From Sphingobium terrigena (GTDB taxonomy: Bacteria > Pseudomonadota > Alphaproteobacteria > Sphingomonadales > Sphingomonadaceae), in the NCBI RefSeq assembly GCF_003591655.1, contig NZ_QVRA01000015.1:1-64000 (forward strand): a stretch of DNA of 64,000 nucleotides, given 5' to 3'. Positions 27,521 through 36,195 of the stretch are shown piece after piece. The notes beneath the pieces are model-generated. The model saw nothing but the letters and a program-made list of their open reading frames with translations, had not been told where the DNA came from and did not search any database. Every line of letters begins with the position of its first letter. The first letter of the stretch is position 1. The position numbers and the translations under genes are program-made.

Positions 27521-27835
27521 GGAAGTGTGCGTCGCGAGAAGATCGGGCGAGGGCGATCGATCGGCGTGTGCAGTCGTCGATGGAGTCAAGCGCGGGTTTG
27601 GCGAACGCATCCCCGTCTGGCGGACGAACGGCGCACCGGAGCCCAACCGCCGCATGGGAGAACTCGCCCTAAGCCAATGCCAAGCCTGAAAGCTCCCAGG
27701 TTCCGAAATGACCAGAAGCGGCGCGTGTCGCGTCGCTGCGGAAACGTATGAACACAAAAACCCACATAGAGATTACACGTGACGCCGCTCAGCAATGCGG
27801 ATGATCTATTCGGGTCTTGGGCGGACATAATTGAG

Positions 27836-28579
27836 TTAAAGTTCGAGATACTCTCCCTCCATTCCGGTCTGGAGCCTATTTTGCTGCCGCCTAACAATTT
27901 TCCTAGAGACGACGCGAATACGGGCAGTGGTGCGGTGAAACTCACGAAACGCAGCTGCATGCGATGGGCTTGCAAATGAAGTCGTAGTCTGCGCGTCGGC
28001 CGGTGCACTCAGAACGCCTTCCGGGATGCCGTCTTGCCACCCTTGCGCGACGGCGAAATCGCCGACCAGCTCAGAAAACCCCCGCCAGGCATATTCCAGC
28101 CCGCAATCGCGCTCGGAAATACGCTCGCCCGAGACTGCGCACACCACGCTTCCGGATTGATCAGCGTACATCGCGAAAAATGCGATGCGCGCGCTCTGTA
28201 ACTCAGCCTGGACGACTGTTCGACAGGCATCGACGAGCTGATCATGGACCCCTTTGGGAGTTTCGTTCACTGCCCGGATGAAGCTGAAGTCCGTTTCGCT
28301 ACCGTCCAGCCGGACAACCCAGAAGCCGACATTTCGACCCCCGTTGGTGATGTTCAACCGAGTCTCGAACCGGTCCACCCCCACCCCGATCTTGCTTGGA
28401 CCGTCAAGACCGCACATGTCGTAACGCCGGACCAGCGCCATCAGATCATCATGATCCGCCGGATCCGACACGGTCGCACCGACGGGATAGCGGTCGCGCA
28501 GATCACGGAAGTAGTCAATCGCCGCTCCACGGGACGGCCAAGATCTTCCATTACTGAGGCTTACAGGTTTTTTTGCCAT
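27836..28579 (-). CDS. DCL/DUF3223-type protein
   Basis: 247 residues from the start MAKKPVSLSNG; a further in-frame ATG at 28618 is possible. Residues about 5-120 show the DCL/DUF3223 domain: VSLSNGRSWPSRGAAIDYFRD, then YPVGATV, SKIGVGVDRF and WVVRLDGSETDFSFIRAV. The rest (about 120-247) reads SARIAFFAMYADQSGSVVCAVSGE and LEYAWRGFSELVGDFA, and is not a domain I know. In plants the DCL domain is linked to rRNA maturation; in bacteria it appears in phage and island proteins without an established role. It is divergent from the hamA-like gene with about 90 bp between. Confidence 0.75.
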   Translation of the reverse strand: MAKKPVSLSNGRSWPSRGAAIDYFRDLRDRYPVGATVSDPADHDDLMALVRRYDMCGLDGPSKIGVGVDRFETRLNITNGGRNVGFWVVRLDGSETDFSFIRAVNETPKGVHDQLVDACRTVVQAELQSARIAFFAMYADQSGSVVCAVSGERISERDCGLEYAWRGFSELVGDFAVAQGWQDGIPEGVLSAPADAQTTTSFASPSHAAAFREFHRTTARIRVVSRKIVRRQQNRLQTGMEGEYLEL

Positions 28580-28668
28580 TCGTGTCTTACCCTCGCCAAA
28601 TAAATCATCCAAATGCATAGGCTTCTTGACGTTCAACTCAAAGCACCGGCAGGTTGCGGCATTGCGAA

Positions 28669-30324
28669 ATGTCACAAGGTAGAACAAAGACCGCCATGCC
28701 GCTCATCAGCCTCATAGATTCCGAGACAGCCTCGGACGCAGGCGGTGTCGCGGGACGCCGAGGGCAGAAGTTCCAGGACCACGTCGCAGCCAGCCTTGTC
28801 ATCGACATGCTGGTCGAGCCCACGATCGTGCAGATAGAATGCGAGACTGCGGATGATGTCACCGTCCGGCGGGTGTTGGACGCGGTGGAAGCCCATGAGT
28901 ATGTGCAGGTCAAGACGACAGACGGTGACTCCAAATGGAGCATGCAGGAGCTTCTGCAACGCATCGACGATAGGGAAGGCACTTCAATCGCCGAGCGTTC
29001 ACTCGCCTGCGATGCCCACGACGCCGTCCCCAGCTTCCGCCTCGTCACCGTCCGCGAGCCCAGATCCCCTATGGTCCATTTCAAAATCCCGAGGGGCGAG
29101 CGATCCAGCCGCACATCCCAGATGGCAACCGCAACCGGTCCATTCGAGAAAAAGTTTCCCAAGTTCAAGTCGCCGAAGGGACGAACCCTCGCCGACTGGG
29201 CGAGGCAACTGCTCTGGCAGGTCGAGCCCGATATGGAGAAGCTCGCAGGCCATAACCGTCTGCGACTGCTAAAACTCGCCGGCAACCATGGAGAGAGGCC
29301 CCATATCGCCGAAATAGAGACCAGCTACGCCGACCTGCTTGGAATGGTCATCGAGGCCGGTGACGCCTCGCGGGTTCACGCCCCTGAGAAGAAGTGCATC
29401 TCCCGCGCCACCGCTACCACGTGGTGGAGGAAACAAATCGCATTGTTCGCCGCTGAGACCCGACGGACAGTCAAAGTCTATCGGGTCCGGTCCGAGGAGT
29501 TCTTCTCCGAATTCCACCGCGGGCCCGGCACATCGGACAATCGAACGGTCTCCGGCTGGGATGTGGAATTCGACGGCGGCAAATGGAGATCCCGCGAACT
29601 CGTCGACCACCTGCTCGACTGGATTCCCGAAGTTGTGCTCCCACCTACGGTCCTCGCCAATCTGGACCAACTCAACGCACGAAGCCTACTGACACGCGCA
29701 GTCGAGGCATGCGAAGCGCATGGCGGCCTACGGGCCAGGGAATTGCTTGCCGAGCTTATGCTGCATGCGATCCTGAGGCACCATCACCGTTCGGAACCGA
29801 TCGCGTGCAAGATCTTCCATATGAACGGCGGTCGCCTCGTTTTCGGCAGCGCCCACGTGCTGCTGGACGAAGGCGGCGATCAGCTCTGGCTGGGCCAGAG
29901 CAGGCTGACGACCGTCACGGATCGAGAAAGCATGCCCGCCGCGGTAGCGGAAGCACTCAGGTCTGGCCTTGACCGCGAGATCCTGCGCCACGAGCGGAAG
30001 ATAATCCTGCAGCTGCGGCATCCGGCTCACCTCACCGAGCACAACCTCGGCCGGTCGATGGCCGCCAACGGCAAGATCGACGATCTGCTGTCCGTTCTGC
30101 ACATTCCGCTGCTCATCGCCTACGGCAGCGGCGTACTCGCGGGAGGATTCACTCAGGACTATCTCGACGACCTCAGGCAGGAGGCCAACGAGGTGTCCGC
30201 AGCCATCCAGGCCGAACTGGACACCGATCTGCGCGACTTCAGAATCCACATTTTCCTGATACCGGTCGAATGCGCAAAAACTCTCGCTGACCTGTTCGAA
30301 ACAACCCTGAAGGCTGACCAGTGA
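28669..30324 (+). CDS. hamA: Hachiman HamA-like protein with N-terminal Cap4/DUF4297 nuclease
   Basis: 551 residues. The N-terminal domain (about 20-140) matches the Cap4/DUF4297 DNA endonuclease: GRRGQKFQ, VQIECETADDV (Glu57/Glu59, Asp62-Asp63), and YVQVKTTD with Lys82, followed by KWSMQELL and SIAERSL. The middle is not recognised. The C-terminal 220 residues follow the HamA (DUF1837) pattern: ELLAELMLHAIL, CKIFHMNGGRLVFGSAHVLL, LWLGQSRL, and a terminal IHIFLIPVECAKTLADLF. The expected nuclease residues are changed: G-S-A at 393-395 for G-x-D and Q410-S-R412 for E-x-K. The start could instead be 28696. Overlaps hamB by GTGA. Confidence 0.8.
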   Translation: MSQGRTKTAMPLISLIDSETASDAGGVAGRRGQKFQDHVAASLVIDMLVEPTIVQIECETADDVTVRRVLDAVEAHEYVQVKTTDGDSKWSMQELLQRIDDREGTSIAERSLACDAHDAVPSFRLVTVREPRSPMVHFKIPRGERSSRTSQMATATGPFEKKFPKFKSPKGRTLADWARQLLWQVEPDMEKLAGHNRLRLLKLAGNHGERPHIAEIETSYADLLGMVIEAGDASRVHAPEKKCISRATATTWWRKQIALFAAETRRTVKVYRVRSEEFFSEFHRGPGTSDNRTVSGWDVEFDGGKWRSRELVDHLLDWIPEVVLPPTVLANLDQLNARSLLTRAVEACEAHGGLRARELLAELMLHAILRHHHRSEPIACKIFHMNGGRLVFGSAHVLLDEGGDQLWLGQSRLTTVTDRESMPAAVAEALRSGLDREILRHERKIILQLRHPAHLTEHNLGRSMAANGKIDDLLSVLHIPLLIAYGSGVLAGGFTQDYLDDLRQEANEVSAAIQAELDTDLRDFRIHIFLIPVECAKTLADLFETTLKADQ

Positions 30325-32486
30325 CCGAGGCAGAGATAAGATCCGCACTGTCGTTGCGGACATTGCCTCCCGAAATGGCGTTCGACGCGCTTCAAACCAT
30401 CAGCGCGCTCGCCAACGACGTCGCCACCCAACCGGCCGCACGGGACCTCGTGATCCGCATGCTCGCCGCAAAGGACCTGCTGCGGGACGACTTCCACCCG
30501 CTGCTGGACGGTCTGGTCCGTTCCGTCGGCCTGATACCCTATGTCGATTCGGACAATGCCCGATCATTGGACGACCACTACCTCATGGAGGCCCATCGAG
30601 CGCCGATTCCCGACGAGGACGACTACTTCTTCCATACGCTGCAGCTGCAGATCTACCGTGATCTCGTCGTCGGCAGGAACGTGGTGCTGAGCGCCTCGAC
30701 CAGCGTGGGCAAGAGCATGGTGGTGGACGCGGTCATCGCCTCCGCTCGCTATACCGTGATTGCCATAATCGTCCCGACCATCGCCCTGATCGATGAAACC
30801 CGTCGCCGGCTGGGTCGCCGCTTCGCCCAGACGCACGACGTCGTCACACACCCAACGCAGCAGACCGACTTCAGTAGGCCGGTCATATTCGTCCTCACCC
30901 AGGAAAGGGCACTCGCACGCAAGGATCTGGACAGAGTGGAGTTCTTCGTCATCGACGAATTCTACAAGCTGGAGATCGACGAAAAGGAGCCTGAGCGTTC
31001 CGTTGACCTCAATCTGGTCTTTGCGCGCCTCGCGGCTCAAGGTGCGAATTTTTATCTCATAGGCCCACATGTCAGCGGAGTGGCGGGCATCGCAGCGCGC
31101 TACAATCCGGTCTTCGTCCCGTCGGAATTCTCGACGGTGGCACTCGACATCGTTCAGTTCGACCTCCCCGAAAAAGGGGATGTCCGCAAGGAGAAGCTCG
31201 TTGAGCTATGCGGCCAACTCACCTCTCCCACGCTCGTCTACTGCCAGTCCCCTCCCCGCGCGACCTCCTTGGCGGAGTATCTGCTTGAGCATGGCGGTCT
31301 CGGAAAGGTCGCGTCCACGCGCCCCGCAGTCGATTGGCTGCGACGCCAGTATCCGGAGGAATGGATCCTCACACAAGCGCTGGAGCATGGAATCGGGATA
31401 CACCATGGCAACGTCCCACGGGCGATCCAACAATACATCATTCGCGCCTTCGACGCAGGCGAGATCAAGATTATCATCTGCACGACAACCCTTATCGAGG
31501 GCATCAACACGGTCGCCGAGAATGTCATCATCTATGACCGGCGGGTCGAGAACACGGGCTTCGACGCCTTCACCTTCCGCAACATTGCAGGCCGAGCCGG
31601 CCGCATGCGCAAGTATTTCATCGGCAAGGTCTTCGTCCTAGAAGCCGCACCCCCGGACGAGCCGATGTCCGTGGAGATCGGGGTTGGCCTCCAGAACGAG
31701 AACACACCTTCCGCGCTGCTGCTGGAGTTGGATGATGCGGACCTCGCGCCGATCTCACGACAGCGCGTCCTGGACATCGAAAGTCAAAGCCCCCTTTCGA
31801 TGGAGACCCTTCGGTTGAACCGGCATGTTCCCCTCGACCGACAATATGCCGTTCACACGCATATCGTCCGCGACCTGCTCAATCTGGAGGACGCTCTCGT
31901 GTGGTCGAACATGCCCAAGCCGTTCCAGCTCCTGAAGGTGTGCGAGATGATCTATGATCATTTCGATGGAGTCGCACTCAGCCGCTACGGCGTTACATCC
32001 GGCATGGGATTGAAGGCCGAACTTGATCGGTTGCGGTTTGCGAAGACGTTCAGGTCCTACATAGACCACAGGGTCGCAAACCGTGCCTTCTTCCAATCTG
32101 TAAGCGAATCGGTCGAACAGGCCCTCAAGTTCATGCGGCGCTATGTCTCCTACACATTCCCCCGAAGCATGCTGGCGATCAGCAATATCCAAGCCGAGAT
32201 TCTGACGCGCGACGGACGGGAAACGGTCGGCGACTATTCAACCTTCGCGTCCAAGGCAGCGAGCCTGTTCATGAACTCCAGCCTGTTCGCACTCGACGAA
32301 TATGGAGTGCCCCCGGAAACCACCAAACGGCTGCGATATTCAGGCGATGGTCCAACGACGCTCAGCGAGGCAGTCGATCTTCTTTTCCTGGCGGCTCAGG
32401 ATCCGGACTCCGACCTCGATCCGTTCGAACGCTCCATCGTCGAAGACCTGATGACGACGATGCCGCTAAGGCCGATGACTTCCTAG
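30321..32486 (+). CDS. hamB: Hachiman HamB-like superfamily 2 helicase
   Basis: 721 residues. Helicase motifs in order: Walker A ASTSVGKS (125-132), motif Ia IVPTIALIDE (150-159), motif II as IDEFYKL (211-217, the DEFY form of DEAH), TLVYCQSPPRA (motif IV region), ICTTTLIEGINT (motif V) and RNIAGRAGRM (420-429, motif VI). The C-terminal 270 residues are helical and specific to HamB-like proteins. In Hachiman the helicase loads on DNA and restrains the HamA nuclease until damage or phage DNA is met. It starts with a GTG inside the hamA stop, so the two are translationally coupled. Last gene before the island border. Confidence 0.85.
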   Translation: MTEAEIRSALSLRTLPPEMAFDALQTISALANDVATQPAARDLVIRMLAAKDLLRDDFHPLLDGLVRSVGLIPYVDSDNARSLDDHYLMEAHRAPIPDEDDYFFHTLQLQIYRDLVVGRNVVLSASTSVGKSMVVDAVIASARYTVIAIIVPTIALIDETRRRLGRRFAQTHDVVTHPTQQTDFSRPVIFVLTQERALARKDLDRVEFFVIDEFYKLEIDEKEPERSVDLNLVFARLAAQGANFYLIGPHVSGVAGIAARYNPVFVPSEFSTVALDIVQFDLPEKGDVRKEKLVELCGQLTSPTLVYCQSPPRATSLAEYLLEHGGLGKVASTRPAVDWLRRQYPEEWILTQALEHGIGIHHGNVPRAIQQYIIRAFDAGEIKIIICTTTLIEGINTVAENVIIYDRRVENTGFDAFTFRNIAGRAGRMRKYFIGKVFVLEAAPPDEPMSVEIGVGLQNENTPSALLLELDDADLAPISRQRVLDIESQSPLSMETLRLNRHVPLDRQYAVHTHIVRDLLNLEDALVWSNMPKPFQLLKVCEMIYDHFDGVALSRYGVTSGMGLKAELDRLRFAKTFRSYIDHRVANRAFFQSVSESVEQALKFMRRYVSYTFPRSMLAISNIQAEILTRDGRETVGDYSTFASKAASLFMNSSLFALDEYGVPPETTKRLRYSGDGPTTLSEAVDLLFLAAQDPDSDLDPFERSIVEDLMTTMPLRPMTS

Positions 32487-33075
32487 CGAAGGTTAAGTCC
32501 CAGCGTCTACTATAGCGCTTGCGGCGCTCCAAAGCGGACGGAGCGCAAAGTCCCAAAGCTAGCCGTTCGCACCAACCGCTATTCCGAACTGAAACTTATT
32601 GATGTGTCTGTGAAATGGTATCCAACGTTCAGTTTCCAGCCACATGCGAATCGCTCTGTTCCCAGTCCGTGGCAGTCCAACTGCACCCAGAAAATTCCCG
32701 GCACTGACTGGGGGCTCTCTCGAACAATCCATCATCCAAGTTATTGAATTATAAAATGGAATCCCTGGGAGTTATATTCCCTTCACCCGCTCCAAATTTT
32801 TGGATTCGTCCAAAGATTGATTAAAATGGATGATTAGCGGGATATCCGGAATGTGTTTCGCGAAGCGAAACTGCTGGCACACCTGCCCACCAGCCGCGAC
32901 AACTGGCTATCAAACCGCATGTCGGCACCACCGCCCGTCGGGTCAAATCCACCAATGACATTGTCAAACACTGCTGCTTCGCCTGAAACCAGTTCAGCGC
33001 CCAGCCTTGGCGCATCATGAACCTCGGCCGGCTACAGCTATTCAGATATCACATGATGTGCATGACATCGGGGAT
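32487..33075. other. Island end and flank, no clear gene
   Basis: 32487-32775 is island DNA with no reading frame I accept. After the repeat at 32776-32794 the chromosome resumes. A leftward frame closing at 32833 reads DAPRLGAELVSGEAAVFDNV, IGGFDPTGGGADMRF and LSRLVGRC; it looks protein-like but begins after a stop near 33030 and has no start codon, so it may be a gene remnant. Confidence 0.4.
32776..32794 (+). repeat. attR direct repeat
   Basis: An exact copy of the last 19 bases of tRNA-Gly (8713-8731). The bases before it (GTTAT) do not continue the T arm of the tRNA, so this is a border repeat and not a second tRNA gene. Confidence 0.92.
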
Positions 33076-33152
33076 TGGTGGGCCCGGCAGGACTTGAACC
33101 CGCAACCTATCCGTTATGAGCGGACAGCTCTAACCAGTTGAGCTACAGGCCC
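33076..33152 (-). tRNA. tRNA with CAT anticodon, probably tRNA-Ile2
   Basis: 77 nt on the minus strand. Acceptor GGGCCTG pairs with CGGGCCC, the CCA is encoded, the D arm reads GTAGCTCAACTGGTTAGAGC, and the anticodon loop CTCATAA gives CAT. The G-rich acceptor resembles isoleucine tRNAs whose C34 is converted to lysidine; elongator tRNA-Met is the alternative. Confidence 0.93.
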
Positions 33153-33183
33153 CACCTTGTCAACGACGCCCGATTAGGCAGCA

Positions 33184-34221
33184 TCACGCCGCTTGGCAAG
33201 CCTCGATACGCATGGGAATGGCGTTAAGAAACTGATCCAGGCTGGCTGCCCCGACGCCCCGTTTCGCCAGATGCGCCAGCACTGCGTCCCACCAGCCGTA
33301 AAAGGCGGTGCGGTCGGCTTCGTCACGGACATAGGGGGTATGGCCCGGCTCCAGCGTGGGCGAATGGAAGCTGAAATTGAGGACGGGGATGCCTTCCTCG
33401 ATAAGCGCGTCGATCGCGGCGATGGCTTCTGGGGCGGATATGCCTTCAGGAGTCAGCGGCACGCGGCTCAGCATCCGGGCGCGCGACAGGGCACCGGCGA
33501 GCGGCCCCATGGACTGGGCCGCGCGGTAGAGCCGCTCGCCCGCGCCGCGCAGCAGGCCGACAAAGGCGGTGGAGAGCGGCAATTCCACCAATGTCCGGTC
33601 AGGGCCAGCCCAGTAAGGCGTCTGGGGCAAGCCACAAAAATCCGGGCCATGCTGGTGGCTGTAATCGAACCGGCTACGCACCGAACTGTCGAGCCGGAAC
33701 CCGGCTTCGCTCAGCAACCGCGCGCTGTTGGGGCCAACGCCATAGCGACCGGCGCGATAGGCGATGGGCCGCTGGCCGAAACGCTCCTCGATCCGGCGGC
33801 ACAGCGCCTCCAGCTTGGCGCGCTCCACCGCTTCGGGCAGGAAGCCAACATAGGAGTTGGCGGCGCTGACTTCCTCGACATGGGGCGGGTTGACCCAGGG
33901 GTGGAGATGCGCGCCGATATCGGCAGTGCCGTTGTTGACCCATTGCGCCATCATCGCCGACGCAGCGTCGCTATCGATTACGGGATAATCGGTGACATAG
34001 ATGGGCTTAACGCCAGCCGCCGCGAAATAGGCCTGCCCCCGCGCCATGCCCGGCAGGGCGGTGACGCCATGACCGGTGCGGCTGAACGGGGCGTTCCAGT
34101 CAAATTCTTCTTCGGTATCGACGAACAGCATGAATCGCGTGCCGAACGCAGGATCGAGAGTGATCCTGTCCTGCGGCAAGGGCGGGGCCAGCAGGTTGCC
34201 GTCATGGGGGGAAACAGTCAT
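33184..34221 (-). CDS. Polysaccharide deacetylase-like protein
   Basis: 345 residues of a NodB-fold/WalW-like protein. FMLFVDTEEEFDWNAPFSR near the start supplies the acidic metal-site motif, DIGAHLHPWV the His-x-His motif, and AYRAGRYGVGPNSARLLSEAGFRLDSSVRSRFDY the following conserved segment; LNFSFHSPTLEPGHTPYVRDEADR contains the C-terminal His. The family removes acetyl groups from cell-surface sugars. No signal peptide is seen. It lies between the tRNA and the histidine kinase-like gene on the same strand, 46 bp from the latter's end. Confidence 0.85.
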   Translation of the reverse strand: MTVSPHDGNLLAPPLPQDRITLDPAFGTRFMLFVDTEEEFDWNAPFSRTGHGVTALPGMARGQAYFAAAGVKPIYVTDYPVIDSDAASAMMAQWVNNGTADIGAHLHPWVNPPHVEEVSAANSYVGFLPEAVERAKLEALCRRIEERFGQRPIAYRAGRYGVGPNSARLLSEAGFRLDSSVRSRFDYSHQHGPDFCGLPQTPYWAGPDRTLVELPLSTAFVGLLRGAGERLYRAAQSMGPLAGALSRARMLSRVPLTPEGISAPEAIAAIDALIEEGIPVLNFSFHSPTLEPGHTPYVRDEADRTAFYGWWDAVLAHLAKRGVGAASLDQFLNAIPMRIEACQAA

Positions 34222-34267
34222 GCGCTACCCATAGCGCGCAATGGTTGCCATAGGGTTGCCGTGTGCG

Positions 34268-35995
34268 TCAGGCGTGGGCCGTGTCTTCGGCAACGCTGGC
34301 GGCGGGAATGGCGAGCAGCAGCCGCCCCGGCTCCACGTCCAGACTGCCGCCGCATGTCCCGGCGAGGCTGCGGATCAGCCGCAGCGAAAAGCCAAGCCCC
34401 AGCAGCGGGCCATCGGCCCAGTCGCCTTCGGACGTATAGCCCGGATCGAGCAGTTGCGACTCCTCCATGCCAGTCAGGCTCGAAGGCCGGTCGATGGCCA
34501 GCACCACCCGGCCGTTGGTCCCGTCGGGCTGGAACCAGCAGGCCCCGGTCACCGCCTCCCCCTTGGGCGCGACGGAAATCAGCGTGCGCAACAGATGCTG
34601 CACCATGCGCTCGCCCTGCACCGGGTCGATCCGCACGGGCGGCAGGCCGGGTGCCATGGCGATATCGACCGACGCGCCGCCCTGATCGCGGAAGCGGTTA
34701 GCGATCTGGCGCACCAGCTGTTCGGGATCGAGCAATTGCGGGGCGCTGACATCGTCGCCGCGCGACACGCGGGCGGCGAGATCCAGATCGTCGAAGGCCG
34801 CCAGCAGATGACGCGCATCGACCGCGATATTGCCTGCCATGTCGCGATATTCAGCGCCAGCCGGGCCGAACAATTCCTGCTCGATAATCTCGGCAAAGCC
34901 CAGAATGGCGTTCAAGGGCGTGCGCAGTTCATGCACGAGCTGGCGCAGCGAATCCGCCGACAGGCCGCTTAGTCCGTCCGGTGCTGGCGCGGGTTGCGCC
35001 GCCACCTCATGCAGGAAAGGACGCCGCGCCTGGCCACGATACCCTTGGAAGCGGCCTGACCGGGGATCGAAAAAGGGCGTGGCCGACAGGCGCCACTCGC
35101 CCGCCATCGTCCCGCCGACAATGGCGAACCGGCCATTCTGAAACCCGCTGCGCCGCGCAAAGGCGCCTGCAACATGGCCATCCGGCCCGCTGCCGCCCTC
35201 CAGCGCTACTTCCCCCAGCGACAGGCCGATCAGCGCTGCGCGCGGTCCCTGGTCGATCCAAAGAATGGTGCCTGCGGCGTCCGTCTCGAACGCGAAATCG
35301 CGCGGTGGGGCGCTGCTCTCGGGTTCCTCTGCCGCCAGCTGTTCCAGCGGCGGGGGCGGCGGCCGCGTGCTGGTGAAATGAGCGATCCGGTCGACCAGAT
35401 TGCGAATCTGGTCCTTGTCGCCGACAGGCGCGCGTAGCGGCGTGACCGTGCCGGTCTCCGCCTCCACCTCCGGCGCGTCCTTCGCCGGGACCATATCAGC
35501 GGTGAGCAGCATGTCGCTGTCGCCCACCATATCCTGCCGCACCGTGGTCAGCACCAGATCGGACGGGCCAAAGGCTTCGAGCGCCAGCCGGGTTGCCGGG
35601 CCGATATCGCGCCGCCCGCGCAGGACGCCGCGCGCCGTTGGCGTCAGCCGGGGCAGCAATTCCTCCCACATCATGTCGGGCAGTTGCGCCCGTGCCATCG
35701 CGGCAGCGGCAATGGAGGGGCGGTCATGGGCAAAAAACTCGACCAGACTGGCCGACCGCAGCCGCCCGCCCAGTTCGACGACGGTGGCAATACGCTGCGT
35801 TTCCGACAGCTTGGCACGCAATCCTGCCAACCGGTCGAGCAATGCCGCCCGCTGGTCCGCCGCCATCGGCGCGCGATCGGCGCGGTCATGTTGCGCCAGC
35901 AGATCGACGCACTGACGCCACAACGTCACCGCGCCCAGCCCGGCACGGTCCTCGGCGGCCAGCACTGTCTGCATCAGATCGTTGAAACGCACCAA
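34268..35995 (-). CDS. Histidine kinase-like protein with degenerate ATPase region
   Basis: 575 residues. The N-terminal 330 residues are helical and then PAS-like (FAFETDAAGTILWIDQGPRAALIGLSLGEVAL). The dimerisation/phosphoacceptor helix is present: LVHELRTPLNAILGFAEIIEQELFGP. In the ATPase domain the usual N box Asn pair is not obvious (GERMVQHLLRTLISVAPKGEAV) and the DxGxG box is replaced by less typical sequence, though LGLGFSLRLIRSLAGTCGGSLDVEPG keeps a G box. No membrane helix. It may act as a signalling scaffold or a phosphatase; partner unknown. Confidence 0.78.
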   Translation of the reverse strand: MVRFNDLMQTVLAAEDRAGLGAVTLWRQCVDLLAQHDRADRAPMAADQRAALLDRLAGLRAKLSETQRIATVVELGGRLRSASLVEFFAHDRPSIAAAAMARAQLPDMMWEELLPRLTPTARGVLRGRRDIGPATRLALEAFGPSDLVLTTVRQDMVGDSDMLLTADMVPAKDAPEVEAETGTVTPLRAPVGDKDQIRNLVDRIAHFTSTRPPPPPLEQLAAEEPESSAPPRDFAFETDAAGTILWIDQGPRAALIGLSLGEVALEGGSGPDGHVAGAFARRSGFQNGRFAIVGGTMAGEWRLSATPFFDPRSGRFQGYRGQARRPFLHEVAAQPAPAPDGLSGLSADSLRQLVHELRTPLNAILGFAEIIEQELFGPAGAEYRDMAGNIAVDARHLLAAFDDLDLAARVSRGDDVSAPQLLDPEQLVRQIANRFRDQGGASVDIAMAPGLPPVRIDPVQGERMVQHLLRTLISVAPKGEAVTGACWFQPDGTNGRVVLAIDRPSSLTGMEESQLLDPGYTSEGDWADGPLLGLGFSLRLIRSLAGTCGGSLDVEPGRLLLAIPAASVAEDTAHA

Positions 35996-36195
35996 TAATC
36001 CCCATATGGCCGTGACGCAGGCAGGTGCCCGGAGCGCTCAGCGGCTGTCACGCACCTACCGATAAGCCCTCCCCCCGCAAAGGAAAAGGGGCTGGTTACG
36101 CGAACGAAAGCGATCGTCGCATAGTGGGACAATTGCATTGCCCTGAAACATTATTATGATGGGACAGGAAAACAGGACAGGAAATAAGCACAATA

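Larger units (their letters stand above)
8732..32794. mobile_element. Integrated mobilizable genomic island at tRNA-Gly
   Basis: The borders are the 19-bp repeats at 8713-8731 and 32776-32794, giving an element of 24,063 bp. Inside are a tyrosine integrase next to the tRNA, an excisionase-like HTH protein, a relaxase, a ribbon-helix-helix protein, a large ParB-like protein, broken ardA, IS remnants and a block of defence-like genes. Several intergenic stretches are much more AT-rich than the surrounding chromosome (for example 12970-13260). No VirB/Tra secretion genes are present, so transfer would need a helper element. Confidence 0.9.

Noticed and set aside
27293..27751. 152-codon plus-strand frame over the porin remnant
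   Set aside because: Arg-rich shadow composition with no known motif, opposite to recognisable porin sequence.
27236..27757. A separate 173-residue gene on the minus strand
   Set aside because: The frame continues past its TGA as recognisable porin sequence, and its first 75 residues are low-complexity; it is part of the porin pseudogene.
28669..30324. Interpreting the gene as a CBASS Cap4 effector
   Set aside because: No CD-NTase gene is adjacent, no SAVED domain is seen after the nuclease domain, and the C-terminus and helicase partner fit Hachiman instead.
32776..32794. Possible second tRNA-Gly gene at the right border
   Set aside because: Only the last 19 bases match; the upstream bases cannot form the D or anticodon arms. 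It is the att repeat.
8732..32794. CRISPR array or cas genes in the island
   Set aside because: No regularly spaced direct repeats and no Cas-like motifs were seen in the sequence.
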